A stretch of 64,000 bases of DNA, from positions 496,001-560,000 of the forward strand of contig JADNRV010000007.1 in assembly GCA_015499995.1 (NCBI GenBank), given 5' to 3'. The notes under the pieces were generated by a model that made no database searches, was not told the DNA's origin, and was given only the letters and a program-made list of their open reading frames with translations. A program made the position numbers and the translations under genes. Shown here piece after piece: positions 21,719 to 34,574 of the stretch (the first letter of the stretch is position 1; each line of letters starts with the position of its first letter). The DNA comes from Flammula alnicola (Eukaryota; Basidiomycota; Agaricomycetes; Agaricales; Strophariaceae).

Positions 21719-24249
21719 ATGAATCCTCGGAAACGCCAAGCTCACCAACCGCTACTACCTATACAACGTCCGAAACAACCACGTCTAGCGTTACAGGGAT
21801 ACGACGGCGGTGCCCCCAGCCCTTCTGAGAAAGAAGGAATCCGTTCTCGCTGGTTAAGCTTCGCAAAAGAGTTTACTGTGCTCCTTACCGACACATTCGA
21901 GGTTATTCTACCATGTAAGTTGCTAAGCTCGCCTTGAAAATACGATTCTCAATTCAAGTATATTCGCAGCGATATCCATGAAGTCGGAAAGTGAGCAAAG
22001 CGAATCACCTGTCGAATCACCACCCTCCATCCCCTTCGACTCTTCCACATCCTCACTTTCGACTCCTCGACAACGGCTGTTACCCCTCGTAAACTCTGAT
22101 GGGACGTCGCCCCCCAGAAAACGTCCAGTTTCTCCCCCCAAATATGCGATGGACCCCGCGGAACGAAGTAACTCCTACCTTATAGTCAATGTATCCAAAT
22201 ATGCTAGACGTCCGGAAGATGTACCACTTCCAGTGACGCCGCCAGGGCCCAAGTCAAGTTATCAAAATCTACCCTCGCCCTCCCCTCTCACCCTTTCCTA
22301 CCCTTCCGAAATCCTGAACACATCCGCGCTGTTGAATCGCTCAACACCATTCGGATCATCCACTCCAACAACTTCGTTCAAACGAATACCAACAGAGCCA
22401 TCTATCCATCCCTCGCCTGATAACGTATTAAAGAACCATGTCGTGCCAAATATGAAGAATCTCCGTCTCGGAAATTCTTTAGCCTCGTCGGCACTGTCAT
22501 CACAAACCTCCAATTTGTCTAGCCTTCTCGAAGATTCACAACTGGATCTTGGCAGTCAGACATCTCGGAGATCTTCTCAGTCGTCCAAACGGGATCCTCT
22601 GCGGCGGAATCTTAGAAATAGAGAGCATATATTCTCCAAAGTAGTGCGTAAATCCAACATACTTTCGTTATGGAACGGGTCTCAATCGGTAATAGCATAA
22701 AGCCAGCGTGCGGCGCAATCACTTGCAACTGCGCGAGGAAATTACACGTGAACTATACGAGATAACGCGGCGAACAGGTGTGTGCCTTACTCGTGCTTCT
22801 TAATACTCTTGCTTACATTGTTTCTTAGGTTTTACATCTGGATTCTCGGACTTTAAAGGTAATTAGCGTTGCTTGTCGCATTTTGCACCCATTTAACATC
22901 GTCTTTAGGATTATTGGATTATCAGCGTAAACTCCAGAATATTGATCTAGAAAACGCTCCGCCACCACTACGTTCGTATCTTATGATGTACTCTATATCT
23001 ATCATTAAACACTAAACATTCCAGCAGGACCATTCGGAGTTAAATCAATACCGCGAGGTCATAAACGTTTTGAATCTGTAAGCACACCGTTTCGATTGCC
23101 TTGACAAAGTTTCTGACCCGCCATTCAAAATAGGAGGATGATACTCAGTTTTTGCAACGTGCACTGGATAATGCTAAGGCGACACTAAATAGGTAGATGT
23201 TAAGATTTCTATTGTTCGATCTTCTGAACTAACGCATTGTCAGTCCCAAACCTCCCAAACCCTTTGTACCAACCCTCGAACAACTTCAACTTCAATACCG
23301 TGCCAAAGATGACGACATTGAACGACGTATCCGCCCTCCTGTACCTCCATTGCCCTCCAGCTTACCCCCAGATGATGAAAGTGCTGTCAACGACATTCTT
23401 CGGAGGCGTGGTGTCGTTTCCAAGTTCGCAAAAGAGCAAGTTTCGCAGCAGGACTTGTCACGGTTGCAGCCTGGTCAATGGCTGAACGACGAAGTTATCA
23501 ACTTTTACGGCGCAATGCTGCTTGGTCGTTCTGAAGGCAGCAAGGAGAATCCAGGGTCTCAGGCGAACGGGAGGAAATCTAAGAAGATCCCGCTGAATAT
23601 TCATTACTTCAGCTCTTTCTTTTGGACCAAGTTAACGCAGGAAGGTTATGATAGGGGCAGACTTGCGAAGTGGACGAAGAGGGTCAGTATTTTTTCTCGT
23701 CTGTCGCATTATTGGAGCTTCTGTCTAACGCAACTTTAGATTGATATCTTCTCGAAGGATGTTGTATTAATGCCAGTTAATCACGGTAATGCCCATTGGA
23801 CTGCCGCTGCGATAAATTTCCGTGCAAAGAGGTTCGAGTCCTATGATAGCATGGGTATGGCCAAGGGGCAAGTGTTCAGGGTTAGTGAATTTTCTCCTCC
23901 AGTTAATGGTCAAGATTTTGATGGTTGATCCCAGCAACTACGGGACTATGTTAAGGTGGAGCATCACAATAAGAAGAAAAAGGACTTTGATTTCACAGGA
24001 TGGGAAGATTGGGCCCCAGCTGTGAGTATTTTGCTGTTTGTGTATGGGAGATTACTGATCATTTTCCTCCTTATGCAGAGTACACCACAACAAGAGAACG
24101 GCTATGACTGTGGAGTCTTTACATGTCAGTTCATGGAGGCTCTATCCAGAGGGGAGGACTTCTTCAACTTTTCACAAAAAGACATGCCTTATCTTCGACG
24201 ACGGATGATATGGGAGATTGGGAACGCCAAACTTCGGGACGACCGTTGA
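21719..24249 (+). CDS. ULP1: Ulp1-type SUMO protease (C48 peptidase)
   Basis: A cysteine protease that would mature SUMO and remove it from substrates, in yeast at the nuclear pore. The C-terminal catalytic domain is complete: LQPGQWLNDEVINFYGAML, then NIHYFSSFFWTKL, VVLMPVNHGNAHWT with catalytic His (codon 23794-23796), FESYDSMG with Asp (23845-23847), and QQENGYDCGVF with oxyanion Gln and nucleophile Cys (24109-24111). The N-terminal half is a long Ser/Pro-rich, probably disordered region, first exon 21719-21914 opening MNPRKRQAHQ, second from 21970. Several small exons lie at about 22690-23160 (for example RRNHLQLREEITRELYE); their borders are only partly resolved. Stop TGA is 24247-24249. 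Confidence 0.92.
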
Positions 24250-24456
24250 TCTTTTTTGTATTCTTTTGGGATTTTTTTTTGTTCATTTTATATCTTCCAA
24301 TTGTGCTGTATTTTGTTAGCAATTCTTGCATTGTCGGGCTCTTCCAACTTTCGTTTCGCGCGAGAGTGAAAGAGGAAAGTATCCATTGCTTGAGCACCAA
24401 GTAAGATGTGGAGAGGAAATATAAATGGACAAGAATAAGTAAACGAGGAGGGGAAG

Positions 24457-25093
24457 TCATCTCCGAAACCACCATACGACCATGAAGAACCAAAAAACGA
24501 TGATGAGAAAGATGATGTACCATAGCCAGCGACAGCCTTGTCGCGCAGCCATGTTGTTCATGCGTCGAAATGTACCAGAAAGAATGCCACCTGTCTCTGC
24601 AAACGCATCGTTCTAGGAGAAAGGCAGCGGAAAGTAAGCAGTCCGAGGTCATTGGTTCCATGAGAAATGGCGTACCATCTGGCTTAGTTGTATCGTCGAC
24701 TCGCGAACTTCGTTCCCAATACCAATAGTTATCTACACCAGCAGCAACAAGTAGTAGTCAGCAAAACCCGACAAACGAAGTATTGACCTCGACCAAACTC
24801 ACTCACATCCTTTAATAGCTTTACTTTGGCGCTGAGCCCGTCAAGCGCCTCGTCGTTTTGTCCTTCTAGGTCATCAGCGTAGCGGTGGCCGTTCGGTGGG
24901 TACGCGCCTGAAGGGTTGTATGCGCTGCCGCCGAAGGGCGACGACCGTCCAGAGGCGGGTGGTGTCGCGCCCAATAGGGCTGAGCGGTCACGCAGTGAGG
25001 GTGCGGCTCGTACTCTAAAATGGATTGGAAACATACTATCGTTGAGACGGCATAGGATGGGCAAAGGTATTGTTCGGCTTACCGTTGGGACAT
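24457..25093 (-). CDS. BET1: Bet1-like SNARE
   Basis: Exons 25093-25083, 25014-24807, 24732-24676 and 24612-24457 join to 143 aa. It ends in a single C-terminal membrane anchor (WLWYIIFLIIVFWFF) and has a SNARE coiled coil just before it (NDEALDGLSAKVKLLKD, then IGNEVRESTIQLSQM), as in Bet1, the SNARE for ER-to-Golgi vesicle fusion. The N-terminal 50 residues are Gly/Ser/Pro-rich. The first exon codes only MSQ plus two bases, spliced with GTAAGC...TTTTAG. An alternative start at 25064 without that intron is open but less fungal-like. It converges with the ULP1-like gene, 207 bases apart. Confidence 0.9.
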
Positions 25094-25644
25094 TAAAGAG
25101 AAAGGGTAAACGTGTGGGCTTGGGTTATGACTGGACTCCGTCTAATTTTGCATTGTCCGTTGGGAGACCTTGGTGGTTGTGGTGACACGTTGATGCCGGT
25201 GTCTGCTAAATGCCTGATCGGGCGACGACATTCCAAAAAAAGATGACCCTCATTGCTCAACGTTGCACAAGGCAGTGCACTCAGAGTTATGGTCAGAAAC
25301 TAACAATACAAATATATGCAATATCCAAGCAGATGAAGAAAGGTGTGCTTTCTATAAAGATAAATGAATGGTAGCGGGTACAACTGGATCTACAGAGTAC
25401 CATAAAAACGATGGACAGTACCGTGTAAGAATATATAATATTACGGATAATAAGATACGAAGAGATGGGTTGCGGATGAGGATGGATGAGGGGTGCGTAC
25501 GTTGAGGGACTGCGTGCAAGCAAAAAGATATAAAATGCTCTGGATATATGGGAACAGTCCATTCTGCGTCGTCATAAAGTATCAAAGGGAGCCTATCAGT
25601 ACAATGTGGTTGAGTTTTTCCATGAGAGGTCGTGGAGATGACTT
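25094..25644. other. spacer between BET1 and UPF0658 gene
   Basis: Holds the BET1 promoter and the 3' UTR of the upstream minus-strand gene. Open frames on the minus strand (25293-25585) are short and unlike any family. Confidence 0.5.
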
Positions 25645-27280
25645 TTAGTCAATGCTCATGCGATTCAAGTTCGTGCTAGCTGCACGTCGATGAGGGGGTG
25701 CGCCAAAGCCTTGTGCTTTTCGCGTTACTGTGGGGGAAGATGTGGGTTATAATGTCGTAGAGTCACAATGGTTGATACTTACATGCATCCTTCAGACCAC
25801 GACCGAAATTCTTCAGAACGATCACAGAATACACAAATGTAGCGAAGAGAAGGGCAATGGCAATCACAGCTTAAAGAAATTCAATGAATGGCCCCGACAA
25901 CGCATCAGATAGGACTTACAGAAAACTGTCAGGGATTTCCACACCAGCTTGAACTGGTCTGTGTTCTTGAAAAGCAGTACTTTGATGAGCTGTGAATCGA
26001 TGCTAATGAGTTAGAATCTCAATGACAGAGATGAGATGAACAGACCTTATAGATGAAATAGATCATGGCTCCCACGCAACCGGACATGAAGGTGGCCATC
26101 ATCCACTTGTTCTCGTGTCGAGCTGCCAGGTGGCCTTCGACAAGGAGCACGATGGAAAGAGGAAGGGCGGCACACGTCACGTAGTATTCCCAATCCGTGT
26201 CTTGCAGAACGAGCCAAATGAATTGTACCGAGAATCCAACCCAGAAAAAGACGTCGAATTTGACTAGGCACTCGTAGATCTGATAGTCGGCATACATCTT
26301 CTTGATCCTGCGATCGGCCCCTAGGAACTTGTATACCTTCCAACCGAATTCATTGTATATTTTCCAACCAAGACCAATATAAGCGACTTCGGCAATTGAA
26401 ATAACGATTGGGATAATGGTGGTGAGGACGTTGATAGGGATACTGGAGATGCCTCCAGTAGATGCGTCGGTCATTGCTTCACGGATTTCCTTTATTTGAA
26501 CAATGGCATAGAGGAGGAAGAGGGCGTTGAAAACGCTGATGCCACATAGTCAGCCCGGTTCATATTGAATCCCATTAAAGTACAGGCACTCACGTTAAAA
26601 ACAGGAATTGCAGGGTGTTCCGGGCGTATACAGCGTCTACGGCCAACACGAATTGGAACACGCTAAGTATTTGAAAATGAATGAGAAGACACGGACGTGG
26701 CTCAACGAGATATTACTCACTGAGCAAGTGCAAAGATACCGAGATACACAGGCATTGTCGAAGTCACGGTATCACGACCAGTCTGACTTGAATCTCCTTT
26801 GTTCTTGTCTCGCACCCTCAGAAACAGCTCTCCTTCAATGGCAAGGTCTATCGTCGTTTCTATGAGCACTGTAGCGACGTAAAACCGACATGCTACCGAT
26901 TCGGGTAGAAGCTAAGAAAGCCATTCAAAAATACTGCGAGGAGTTTGAAAGAGATGGATATCTACCTTCTGCCAAATGCTTCGTGTATCGACTTCTTTTA
27001 CAGGCACAGGTGGGGGGTAACCATACGACGTTTCATGTGTGTCGTCTGACTGTTTCGAGGCGAATGCAGCTTTATTGGAGAGGGGAATGGAGGTAGCTCG
27101 ATGATGTGTTTGTGTCGGTGTGCCTACCGCAAACGTTTGATGTCGGGCATTGGTGGCATAGGGAGATGCATATTCGTCAATGAGGTCGTCGTATGAGGCC
27201 TTGAAGTCTTCCTCTGTTGTGGCTGGCTGTCCTTGGAGATAGGGACTGTGGTGATCTGACGAGATGTTCGGAGCCGCCAT
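25645..27280 (-). CDS. UPF0658 Golgi membrane protein
   Basis: Seven exons (27280-26966, 26911-26721, 26662-26594, 26535-26046, 25989-25920, 25869-25783, 25727-25645) join in frame to 434 aa. After a hydrophilic N-terminus of about 105 residues come many membrane helices. The blocks DRRIKKMYADYQIYECLVKFD, FFWVGFSVQFIWLVLQ and EGHLAARHENKWMMATFM are hallmarks of the UPF0658 family, known in fission yeast as a Golgi multi-spanning protein of unknown function. The tail is short and basic. A possible acceptor (TTTTTCGCAG) just upstream of the ATG suggests a 5' UTR intron. Frame is clean throughout. Confidence 0.9.
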
Positions 27281-27748
27281 TGCGGCAAGGGGAGGTCGAC
27301 CTGCGAAAAACAAAGAAAGTGTGGTTGAGGAACAGAAATGACAGTGAACGAGAGTAATTTAGTGATGTTGGCTGTGTTGAATTGAGCTTTCCCAGACTTG
27401 GCGCGGTATCGCTTCCCCGTGTTTGGCGCTGATTTTTAATCCTATTTTGGTTGACTGTTGCGTTGCCAAGAGACCTCAACTGGTATCCTCAAACTTATTT
27501 TATCTAGCAGAACATCTCGCTCTCGTAGCGCTGGAGGCTGGCAGAGGGCGGACTAGAACTAAGGACATTGGAGGCTAACACAAAAGTCCCAAAAATAACT
27601 CCACGAGAATCGGTTGTATTGTTCCTCCAGAGAACAATCAGTCTGCATAAACAAAAATTAAAAAAAACTGCTTGACTGAGTACAACGAAACCGCCAATAC
27701 AAACACCGATCGAGGGTATCCTAAGGCATCTGCGCAGCACTACATAAG
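27281..27748. other. spacer between UPF0658 gene and PTH2 copy A
   Basis: Contains the UPF0658 promoter and the PTH2 3' end. No coding signal in the minus frames at 27504-27740. Confidence 0.5.
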
Positions 27749-28785
27749 CTAGAGCAGCCGCAGTTTTCCCGTGATTTGATTGATCAGTCGCGCAGGTCCT
27801 TAAAGTTATATAACGAAATTTAAGGTTGCGTGCGGTATTTGATGGTGGTAAACTTACCCGCGATCCCTAAAACAGTTCTAGAACCTGCCGCAATCTGGGT
27901 TCTGCCGCTGGAAAGGGAAAAGAGTGATAAGACAGTGCCATAAACTGGGGTACGAGAAAGCATACGCGTCTTGTATTGAACGGGCGCAAAGGTTCAGACT
28001 TTGTGCTTGGGCCTGCATAAGGAGTAGCTCCTCTTCGTTTTCACATCGCAATGCCACCTTTGTCTGGCTGAAAGAAAATATAAGTCCAACATCCTGGATA
28101 GCACCAGAAGAGACACACCCATCGCGTTCCCACCGTCTCAACATCTAGAGAGAAAAGTCATCAGGAAGGGGGTCTTGTAAAGGCGTTCATCGCACGTACG
28201 GCAGGATTTTTGGCCTGCAGCGTCTTGTAACATGCTAATGCAGCATGACTGAGCTATCTAAGTACCAAGCAAAATAACAATAAGGAGGCCAACTGACGAA
28301 CACCTGCAACATGGTTAGAAACAGGTAATTGATAGGATTGCATGAATACTGACTGGGCTGCGATTTTTCCGGAAGTCATTCCCAAGTCTGTACGAACAAC
28401 AAGAACCTATGGCATATGATTTTACTGATTGAACATGTAAACACATGTTTCGTTCGAGAGACATTGGCGTACCATCTTGCAGTTGTCGGATGGATCTACC
28501 CTAAGCGAAGTAATGTCTCCATCCGCAAGGCTGCTTGAATGATCGCTATCATCGCTTTCATTTCCGTCTGATTCTGGTTCTGCTGCAGAATTCTTTGAAT
28601 TGCGGGATAGTACCGCCGGTGATGCCTCTGAGGCGGCAGAGTATGTCTTGGTCCGGCTACCAGCCCAATACCCCAAGGAAAGCGAGGCGGCAACTAAAGC
28701 GGCATAGGCTGCAACTGAGTTTTTAGGTAGTATTAGTGGGTGCTCCATAAGGTACCAACTTGAACATACCAGTATTCTGGCCCAT
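27749..28785 (-). CDS. PTH2: peptidyl-tRNA hydrolase 2, copy A
   Basis: Nine exons (28785-28770, 28714-28473, 28406-28354, 28303-28298, 28248-28200, 28144-28119, 28067-27966, 27907-27858, 27798-27749) join to 197 aa. It would cleave peptidyl-tRNA to recycle tRNA. The N-terminus MGQNT is followed by a membrane helix (AAYAALVAASLSLGYWAG) as in the mitochondrial-outer-membrane PTRH2/Bit1 type, then an acidic linker. The catalytic domain has MVLVVRTDLGMTSGKIAAQ, CSHAALACYK, AGRTQIAAGS and the tail GPARLINQITGKLRLL. The fourth exon is only GTGTTC and is needed to give QCSHA. A paralogue lies at 57.8 kb. Confidence 0.92.
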
Positions 28786-29847
28786 CTCGAGACTGAACAA
28801 CCTTCTGGGGGTCAAAATACAAGAGAAAAAGTGGATTTCAACGCTCGACGTAGTGGTCACGAGCCAAGACGCGTCCGACAACGTTTGTGACGGTTCGCGT
28901 CTGCGGGAGGCTTTCTGTCCTGATTTGGCAGTCCTCCCTTTATCACTTACGTCCACAATCAGCCATGTTCCTTCATTCATTATTCACGCCCCTTGAAATT
29001 TTAAAATCTTCGCAACCCCTCTGCCCAGTGCCCGAAGTGCGCTCTTCTACTTTATCCCGACCCCGGCGCGACTGCTCCCCTACCCCTCGCCTAACCTACA
29101 ATATCGACCGTAATGCCTTGTAGTATGGAATACATTTACGTTTTGCTGCTGCATCTGACTTTTGTAAACTTGTAGATGATGGGGCCGGTGTCCGACGGGC
29201 TAAAGGCGTATCTCGAAGAAATTTTCAAAGTCGGACCGACGCCTTGGAAGCTTTTTCAGGGCTCTCCAGATAGCGCGCAGCGGAACATATAACTTCCTTA
29301 AATGCCTTTTTTCGAGCCTGAAGACCTGCATATGGACGCTCTATCAACTTCCACAGGGTTCACAAAAGTCATGAGGTTACGAATTGGCTACATTTTACGT
29401 AGCATTTCTGGTTGATGAACACCGTTATGCCCATTGGATCTGCTTTCAAGCGTCGAAGACCTTGGAAAATACCCACGGACAATGACATTGGAGGATGCGA
29501 AGTGCGACTCAGTACGTCTTCACCTCTTCACAGGAGCCTTGGAAATTGACCTTGTGACATTTTTTTCTTCTCAGACAACAAAGGCGGACATCGAGTGACC
29601 TGGTTTGACTAAACCTCAGCCGCCGAGGCTGAATGGGCTTCTTCTTACTCGTACCCAAAGCCTGTCGGATTTCCAACACCGAAGGATCTTTTCTCCGCGA
29701 ATGTTTGTTCAAGAGATGGCGGAGAATAAGATAGCCCACCTTGGACTCTGGGGCCCTTGAACTAGATGCGATCTGCCGAAATGAATGTTTTCTATGATTT
29801 TGTATTTAATGCATAGCGAAGAGAGTAACCTCAAGTTCCCATCCGAC
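28786..29847. other. divergent promoter region, PTH2-A and MFS-A
   Basis: About 1 kb. A short plus frame at 29177-29292 (MMGPVSDGLKAYLEE...) has an acceptor-like TTGTAG before it but no clear partner exon. Otherwise nothing recognisable. Confidence 0.45.
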
Positions 29848-32452
29848 ATGTCTTCTCTTCTTCGACCCGTTGTCCTCGAGTCCTGCAAAACCGGCCTTCG
29901 TGAACGACGTCGAAGCTCGATCAATACCCTCGGCACCGTACCGCAACTTTTCTCAGCTTCACTCCAGGAAGGAAGTGCCATTTTCGATGAGAAAGAGCAC
30001 TCAGCGTCAATGGCGCCTACCGCACAATCATCTCAAGTGTTTGTTCCTCCGACTCTTTCGACTTTGACGCATGTACAGCTGCCGGATCATACCTCAAAAA
30101 TCACCATTGCCCGCAATTATCACACTCTTCCGGCCATCTATACATGCGATGTGTCGACCCCTTCGTCGAGCTCCCCCCGACAGCTCTTGAAAGCCAAAAG
30201 GCACCTTTTGGCATCCTTTCTGAGGAGGTGGTCTCTAACTCGTTCAAGGTGGAAAGGCTGAGGTGGCGCTTGGCCAGCGGGTTTTTCGCCTTTTTTATGT
30301 GTGGCTGGGGTGACGGAGGTATGTTCTCTTCCCGAATATTTTGTCCCAAGAGCTCACAATATACGCTTTTTTAGTGACAGGCACTGTCCTTCCCCGTATG
30401 TAGTCAAATTTATGGGTTCATCCTCGCTGAATGACATTGACTCTATTCTTCCAGATTTTATGGAGGAATTTCACATCAGTTTCATGATGTCTTCGTTGTT
30501 ATATGCAGGAAGTACTCTCGGGTAAGCATAATGTCGCATTTTCCTGGGATTATGTGATTGATTGAACTTCAGATTTATGACGGGCACTCTGTTGGTCGAA
30601 TCGATTATTCACCAATTCGGCCGTTTCGATCCGACTAAGAACACTTGGTCTTGGATGCCGAAAACCGCGATCCTTGCTCGGTTTTTCTCTCGGAACTGTC
30701 AACATACAGAGATTGGGTTCTCTCCCTCTCAAGCTCGGCTTATGGCGCTTCTTGTATCCAGCATCTTGCATGCATTGTTTTTCGTGATGATGGGATCGAA
30801 AGGAGGATTTTGGGTCTTGTTCTGGGCCTATGCTTTGGCCGCGTTCGCAAGGTCGATATTAACAGGTAAGCACCCATCGAAAAAGTCTCGACGTGTTTGA
30901 GGTTGACGCCCGTAAACAACGTACAGCATCTCTGTAATTACTCGTCTTTCCTATTGTTGCCATGATCCAAATTTTAACTATTTCATAGGAATGCATATTT
31001 TGCATCTGTGCTTCCACAATCCATCGGATACGCGTATGGGGTATGGAGTATGTTGCATATTTATCCACATCGTAACTCTCCTGCATTCGCTAATCTTGGT
31101 TCCTAGGTTTTGGTGGAGTAGTGTCTCCTCTAGTCTGTCAGGCCCTCATGGCTATCGGAGTCCCTTGGTATCGATTCTACTTCGGCTCGCTCGTCCTATC
31201 TGCCTTCAACACCGCCTTTTTGGTCCTGACTTACAAGCCAACCGCGACAGAATTCTTGCGCGACTGCGAGAGTGCCATCCTGAGCGCAAAGAAGCGTGCG
31301 AACGACGACCAATCATCCAATGACGGATCACTAGAGAAATATGCGAATGTGAATCACCTACAGAGAACAAAAAGGATGTTCCTAAAAACCAAAAGAGTCT
31401 GTCTTTTTATATTCACGACGAGTGTTTATTTTTCTAACTTTTTGGGTAAATCAGCCCTTCGTCTGGCCATCACACAACCGTACCAGTGGGCTGTATGTAT
31501 ATTTTCACTTCTGTATTGTGGATGGTATGTTCGCTTGTCACCTCTTCATTGAAGTTCCCTCATCGTCCGATACAGTGAAACCACTACCCAAAGCTTTGTA
31601 CGCAAATCTTATCTGATTTTGTCTACTATTCTCAATTCATTATAGATGGTGTCTTACTTATGGGAACAAGAGTGCGCGCTCTAGACATTCTTATTCCTTC
31701 ATTTAAATCTAACCCAAATGCCAGCACGCCAACCCAGAGACCGTCGGATATGTGACCTCTGGTTTCTGGGGCGGTATCACTATCGGTCGATTCGTATGGG
31801 GTCACTACACACCTAAGTATGTTGTCTTTTTTTTGAGAATAATCTGCTGACCGCTCTCTCAAGGTTGACTTATACACAGCGTAAATTCGTGATACTTGGA
31901 TGCATGTAAGCCACTCAATTCCTTGCACGCTCTCATTCTCTAAGTCATCATTTCTAGCTGTAAGCCAAATGTCGATGGCAACTGGAAGCAGCTGATATCC
32001 CTAAATATACAGTCATCGGCTTAACCATGCAAATTCTCATTTGGACTGTTAATTCCAACATCGAGAACGCCTTTTCGACCAGTATCGTCGGTTTAGTGTA
32101 TGGACCCGTCTTCCCGGCATGCCTGGCGCTGGCAAATGACATTCTACCATCCGAAATACGGATGGTAAGCATGGCACTGATGTATGTTTTCGACTGGTTT
32201 ATTAACTGGAAATTATCTTCTGATCCTACCCCATAATTTAGTTCTGCAACGGGTAGCGTTGGAGGCTGTAAGTCTTATTTCATCTGCAATCGGAGTATTG
32301 TCTAAGTCTTCCATTCTTAAGCTTTGTTTCCATTCCTTGCGGGCACGATTTCCAGCTTGAAAGGTATTCACACCATGACGTACATCACCGTTCCCCTCGC
32401 GGCTATTATAGCATGCCTATGGTCCTTTTTCCCGTCCAAAATACCTTCGTAA
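29848..32452 (+). CDS. MFS transporter, copy A (frame breaks)
   Basis: A multi-exon major facilitator protein with about 12 helices. Clear blocks: RWRLASGFFAFFMCGWGDG, HFMEEFHISFMMSSLLYAG, GTLLVESIIHQFG, VVSPLVCQALMAIGVPWYRF, LRLAITQPYQWA, GYVTSGFWGGITIGRFVWG and the last helix ending IACLWSFFPSKIPS, stop TAA 32450-32452. It resembles fungal Bsc6/FucP-like MFS proteins; the substrate cannot be read. Two tiny exons, CATCTCT (30927-30933) and CT (31958-31959), are required for the frame. Breaks: the hydrophilic N-terminus (29848-30143) shifts between all three frames, and the donor after SYLWEQE (31669-31673) lacks one base. The start is therefore uncertain. It is 67 percent or so guesswork only at the N-terminus; the transporter body is clear. 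Confidence 0.8.
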
Positions 32453-34574
32453 GAAGTCGTTTAGACTATTTCCTTTTAAGGCAGACTTTTATTTCTGTTC
32501 TTTTCTTGTATTATGTCGGCTTTCGCCTAACTCTTTTATATTTCATAGATATAGACAAGGATTTCTCTATGCCTGATAGCGAATTTCTGTAGACTAGAAA
32601 AACTCCCAGCTACTGCGCTGAACTCTTTTCATTGTAAATAGGCACAACGAACGTATACACGAAAATGATCCTCGTCTACACTTCATTGACGTATTGGCAA
32701 AGAACATATGAACGCATAAATGTCAGTGGGATAATAGAAGTGACTATAAACTTCTACACTTCTCTTCATACAAATTCGACAGGCCACAGGTCTCAGCCGA
32801 CATCATCAACTCTAAAACTGTTTTACACTTCCGACAGACGCCGGAGGTTCGTTATCTATATCTAATTATCCTCCTTCCAGAAGTGCTGAAATCAAGGCCC
32901 GGCCAGTGAAGACGTTACAACACGAATGAGTAGAGGAACTCCTCATACTAAGAGGCGAAGAGTAGGAGATGATCCTAACAGCGCTGTGTAGAGTACGACA
33001 GGTGTCCCCTATGGTGGCGCCAAGTTCCGCCAACGAGGACATGAAGGAAGCAAAAAAGTGGCAATTTATTCCCAGTTGCATAAGTATGTTCCTTTTGCTG
33101 ACTGCGGTGCGGGGGACCCCGGCAGCCGCAGCAACATATAGCCACTCATCATACGCAAAAGTCGAACGAAGGAAAGCTTTTCAGTAAATGAGCCACACTT
33201 CAGTCTTTCAACAGTAAAGCTTCCTCTAGTTTCTGACTGTCCAGTTCGAAAAGACTTTCCGGTAGGCTGATTTCCGAAGCAACCTCCGCTCAGGGACGAC
33301 CGAACTACCGAATCTCTTGAGGGAATTTAAAAGCATACTGGAGTATGTTCGGTAACCTAAACATCATACATGTACATGATAGCTATCCACTCTCGGATAA
33401 GGAGTCATACGAGGCTTGATATTCGCAACTGAGATAACAGAGATGAAAGAACCTTTAAATTTTCTTGTGGGTTGACTGCACAAGCGACGGGCACGTTCCG
33501 CTTCTAACTACTACCTTCTAAAACAAGATGATCGATGACGTCACTATTTGGTTGGCTTTGAGCAACCCTGCAGCTTTTCGTCGCGCTGTTTATACACTGT
33601 TTATAACGACCATGCTGCCAAGAAGCCGGATCAATCTCGAGCCTGGCTCGCCAGCGAACGTTGCTCGAGACTTCAAATCTTTGCTTTACTTGCTACATAA
33701 TTAACTGTCACCTATCTGGAAACGAAGCTCAAACGAAGCTGCCGAATATTACTCGGCTCGGGAAACAGCTCCAACTAGGCTTCGGAAGCAGACCCTGGTC
33801 CAATTGCCAACCTCGAGAGCGATTACTTAGATGTTGCCAGAGGCCTTTTGAGACCGACGTCTTCGTCTTTGCTGCTTCTCTTTCAAAATACCTGTCGCGG
33901 GATACGTAATACTGCAGTACGAAGACAATTGGCACTATTCAACGAAATTTTACTGAAAACAATGAAAATTGATGCCAAATGGGTCTCGAAATTTGCGAGA
34001 ATTTGCGTACTCGCGCACCGGTTGTTCAATGCTCAGAAATTTTTGGAGGGTCCTATTAAGATATCGTCCAATCAGGTTAGTGGTCCGGTATTGCCATTGT
34101 GTCCCTTCCTGTTCCCTTCCGAATTATCCAGGTGAGTCAACTATCGTATTGTTCCTTATCTTTGCTAAATCTTCCGTTATTCTCAGCTTTCCGTCATCCA
34201 TTTTTCAAGTCAATAGCCTCGTTGCCGCTATCTTTACCTCTTAGACAACCCCCGACGCTGATATCTCCATAAATTACCGCCTAGCGTCCACTTGCGCAAG
34301 GGCCATCGGACAAGGCGACAGCATATCTCCGTAAATGACATCGAAAAGGCTCCCTCGATTTTGAAACAAGGTCTACCCTTACATTCCAAATCCAAGTTAT
34401 GGAAATGAAAACGAGAGCGCCTTCGCAGGATGGGATTGCGCTTACTATATCCCTAAATGCACGTTTGTGCTTTCGATGCTCTCGTACAAGTATAAAGGCG
34501 GAGGGGGCCTCAAATTTTTGTGCTGTATCTTCTTTCCTCCTTTCTTTGCGCCACCCCCAATATTTCATCCTTTT
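32453..34574. other. spacer between the two MFS copies
   Basis: About 2.1 kb without a gene. Near 34258-34340 a short motif, ATATCTCCATAAAT then ATATCTCCGTAAAT, occurs twice about 60 bases apart and could be a regulatory repeat of MFS copy B. Nothing else supportable. Confidence 0.45.

Noticed and set aside
28745..28748. ATG at 28748 as start of PTH2 copy A
   Set aside because: It lies inside an intron that has GTATGT, an ACTAATAC branch site and AACTCAG; splicing from MGQNT at 28785 fits better.
29177..29292. Short frame MMGPVSDGLKAYLEE
   Set aside because: Only 38 codons; acceptor-like TTGTAG before it, but no in-frame first exon found.
30144..30318. ATG at 30144 as the start of MFS copy A
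   Set aside because: In frame with the first helix, but copy B shows a long upstream N-terminus and traces of it exist in other frames, so the true start is probably upstream.
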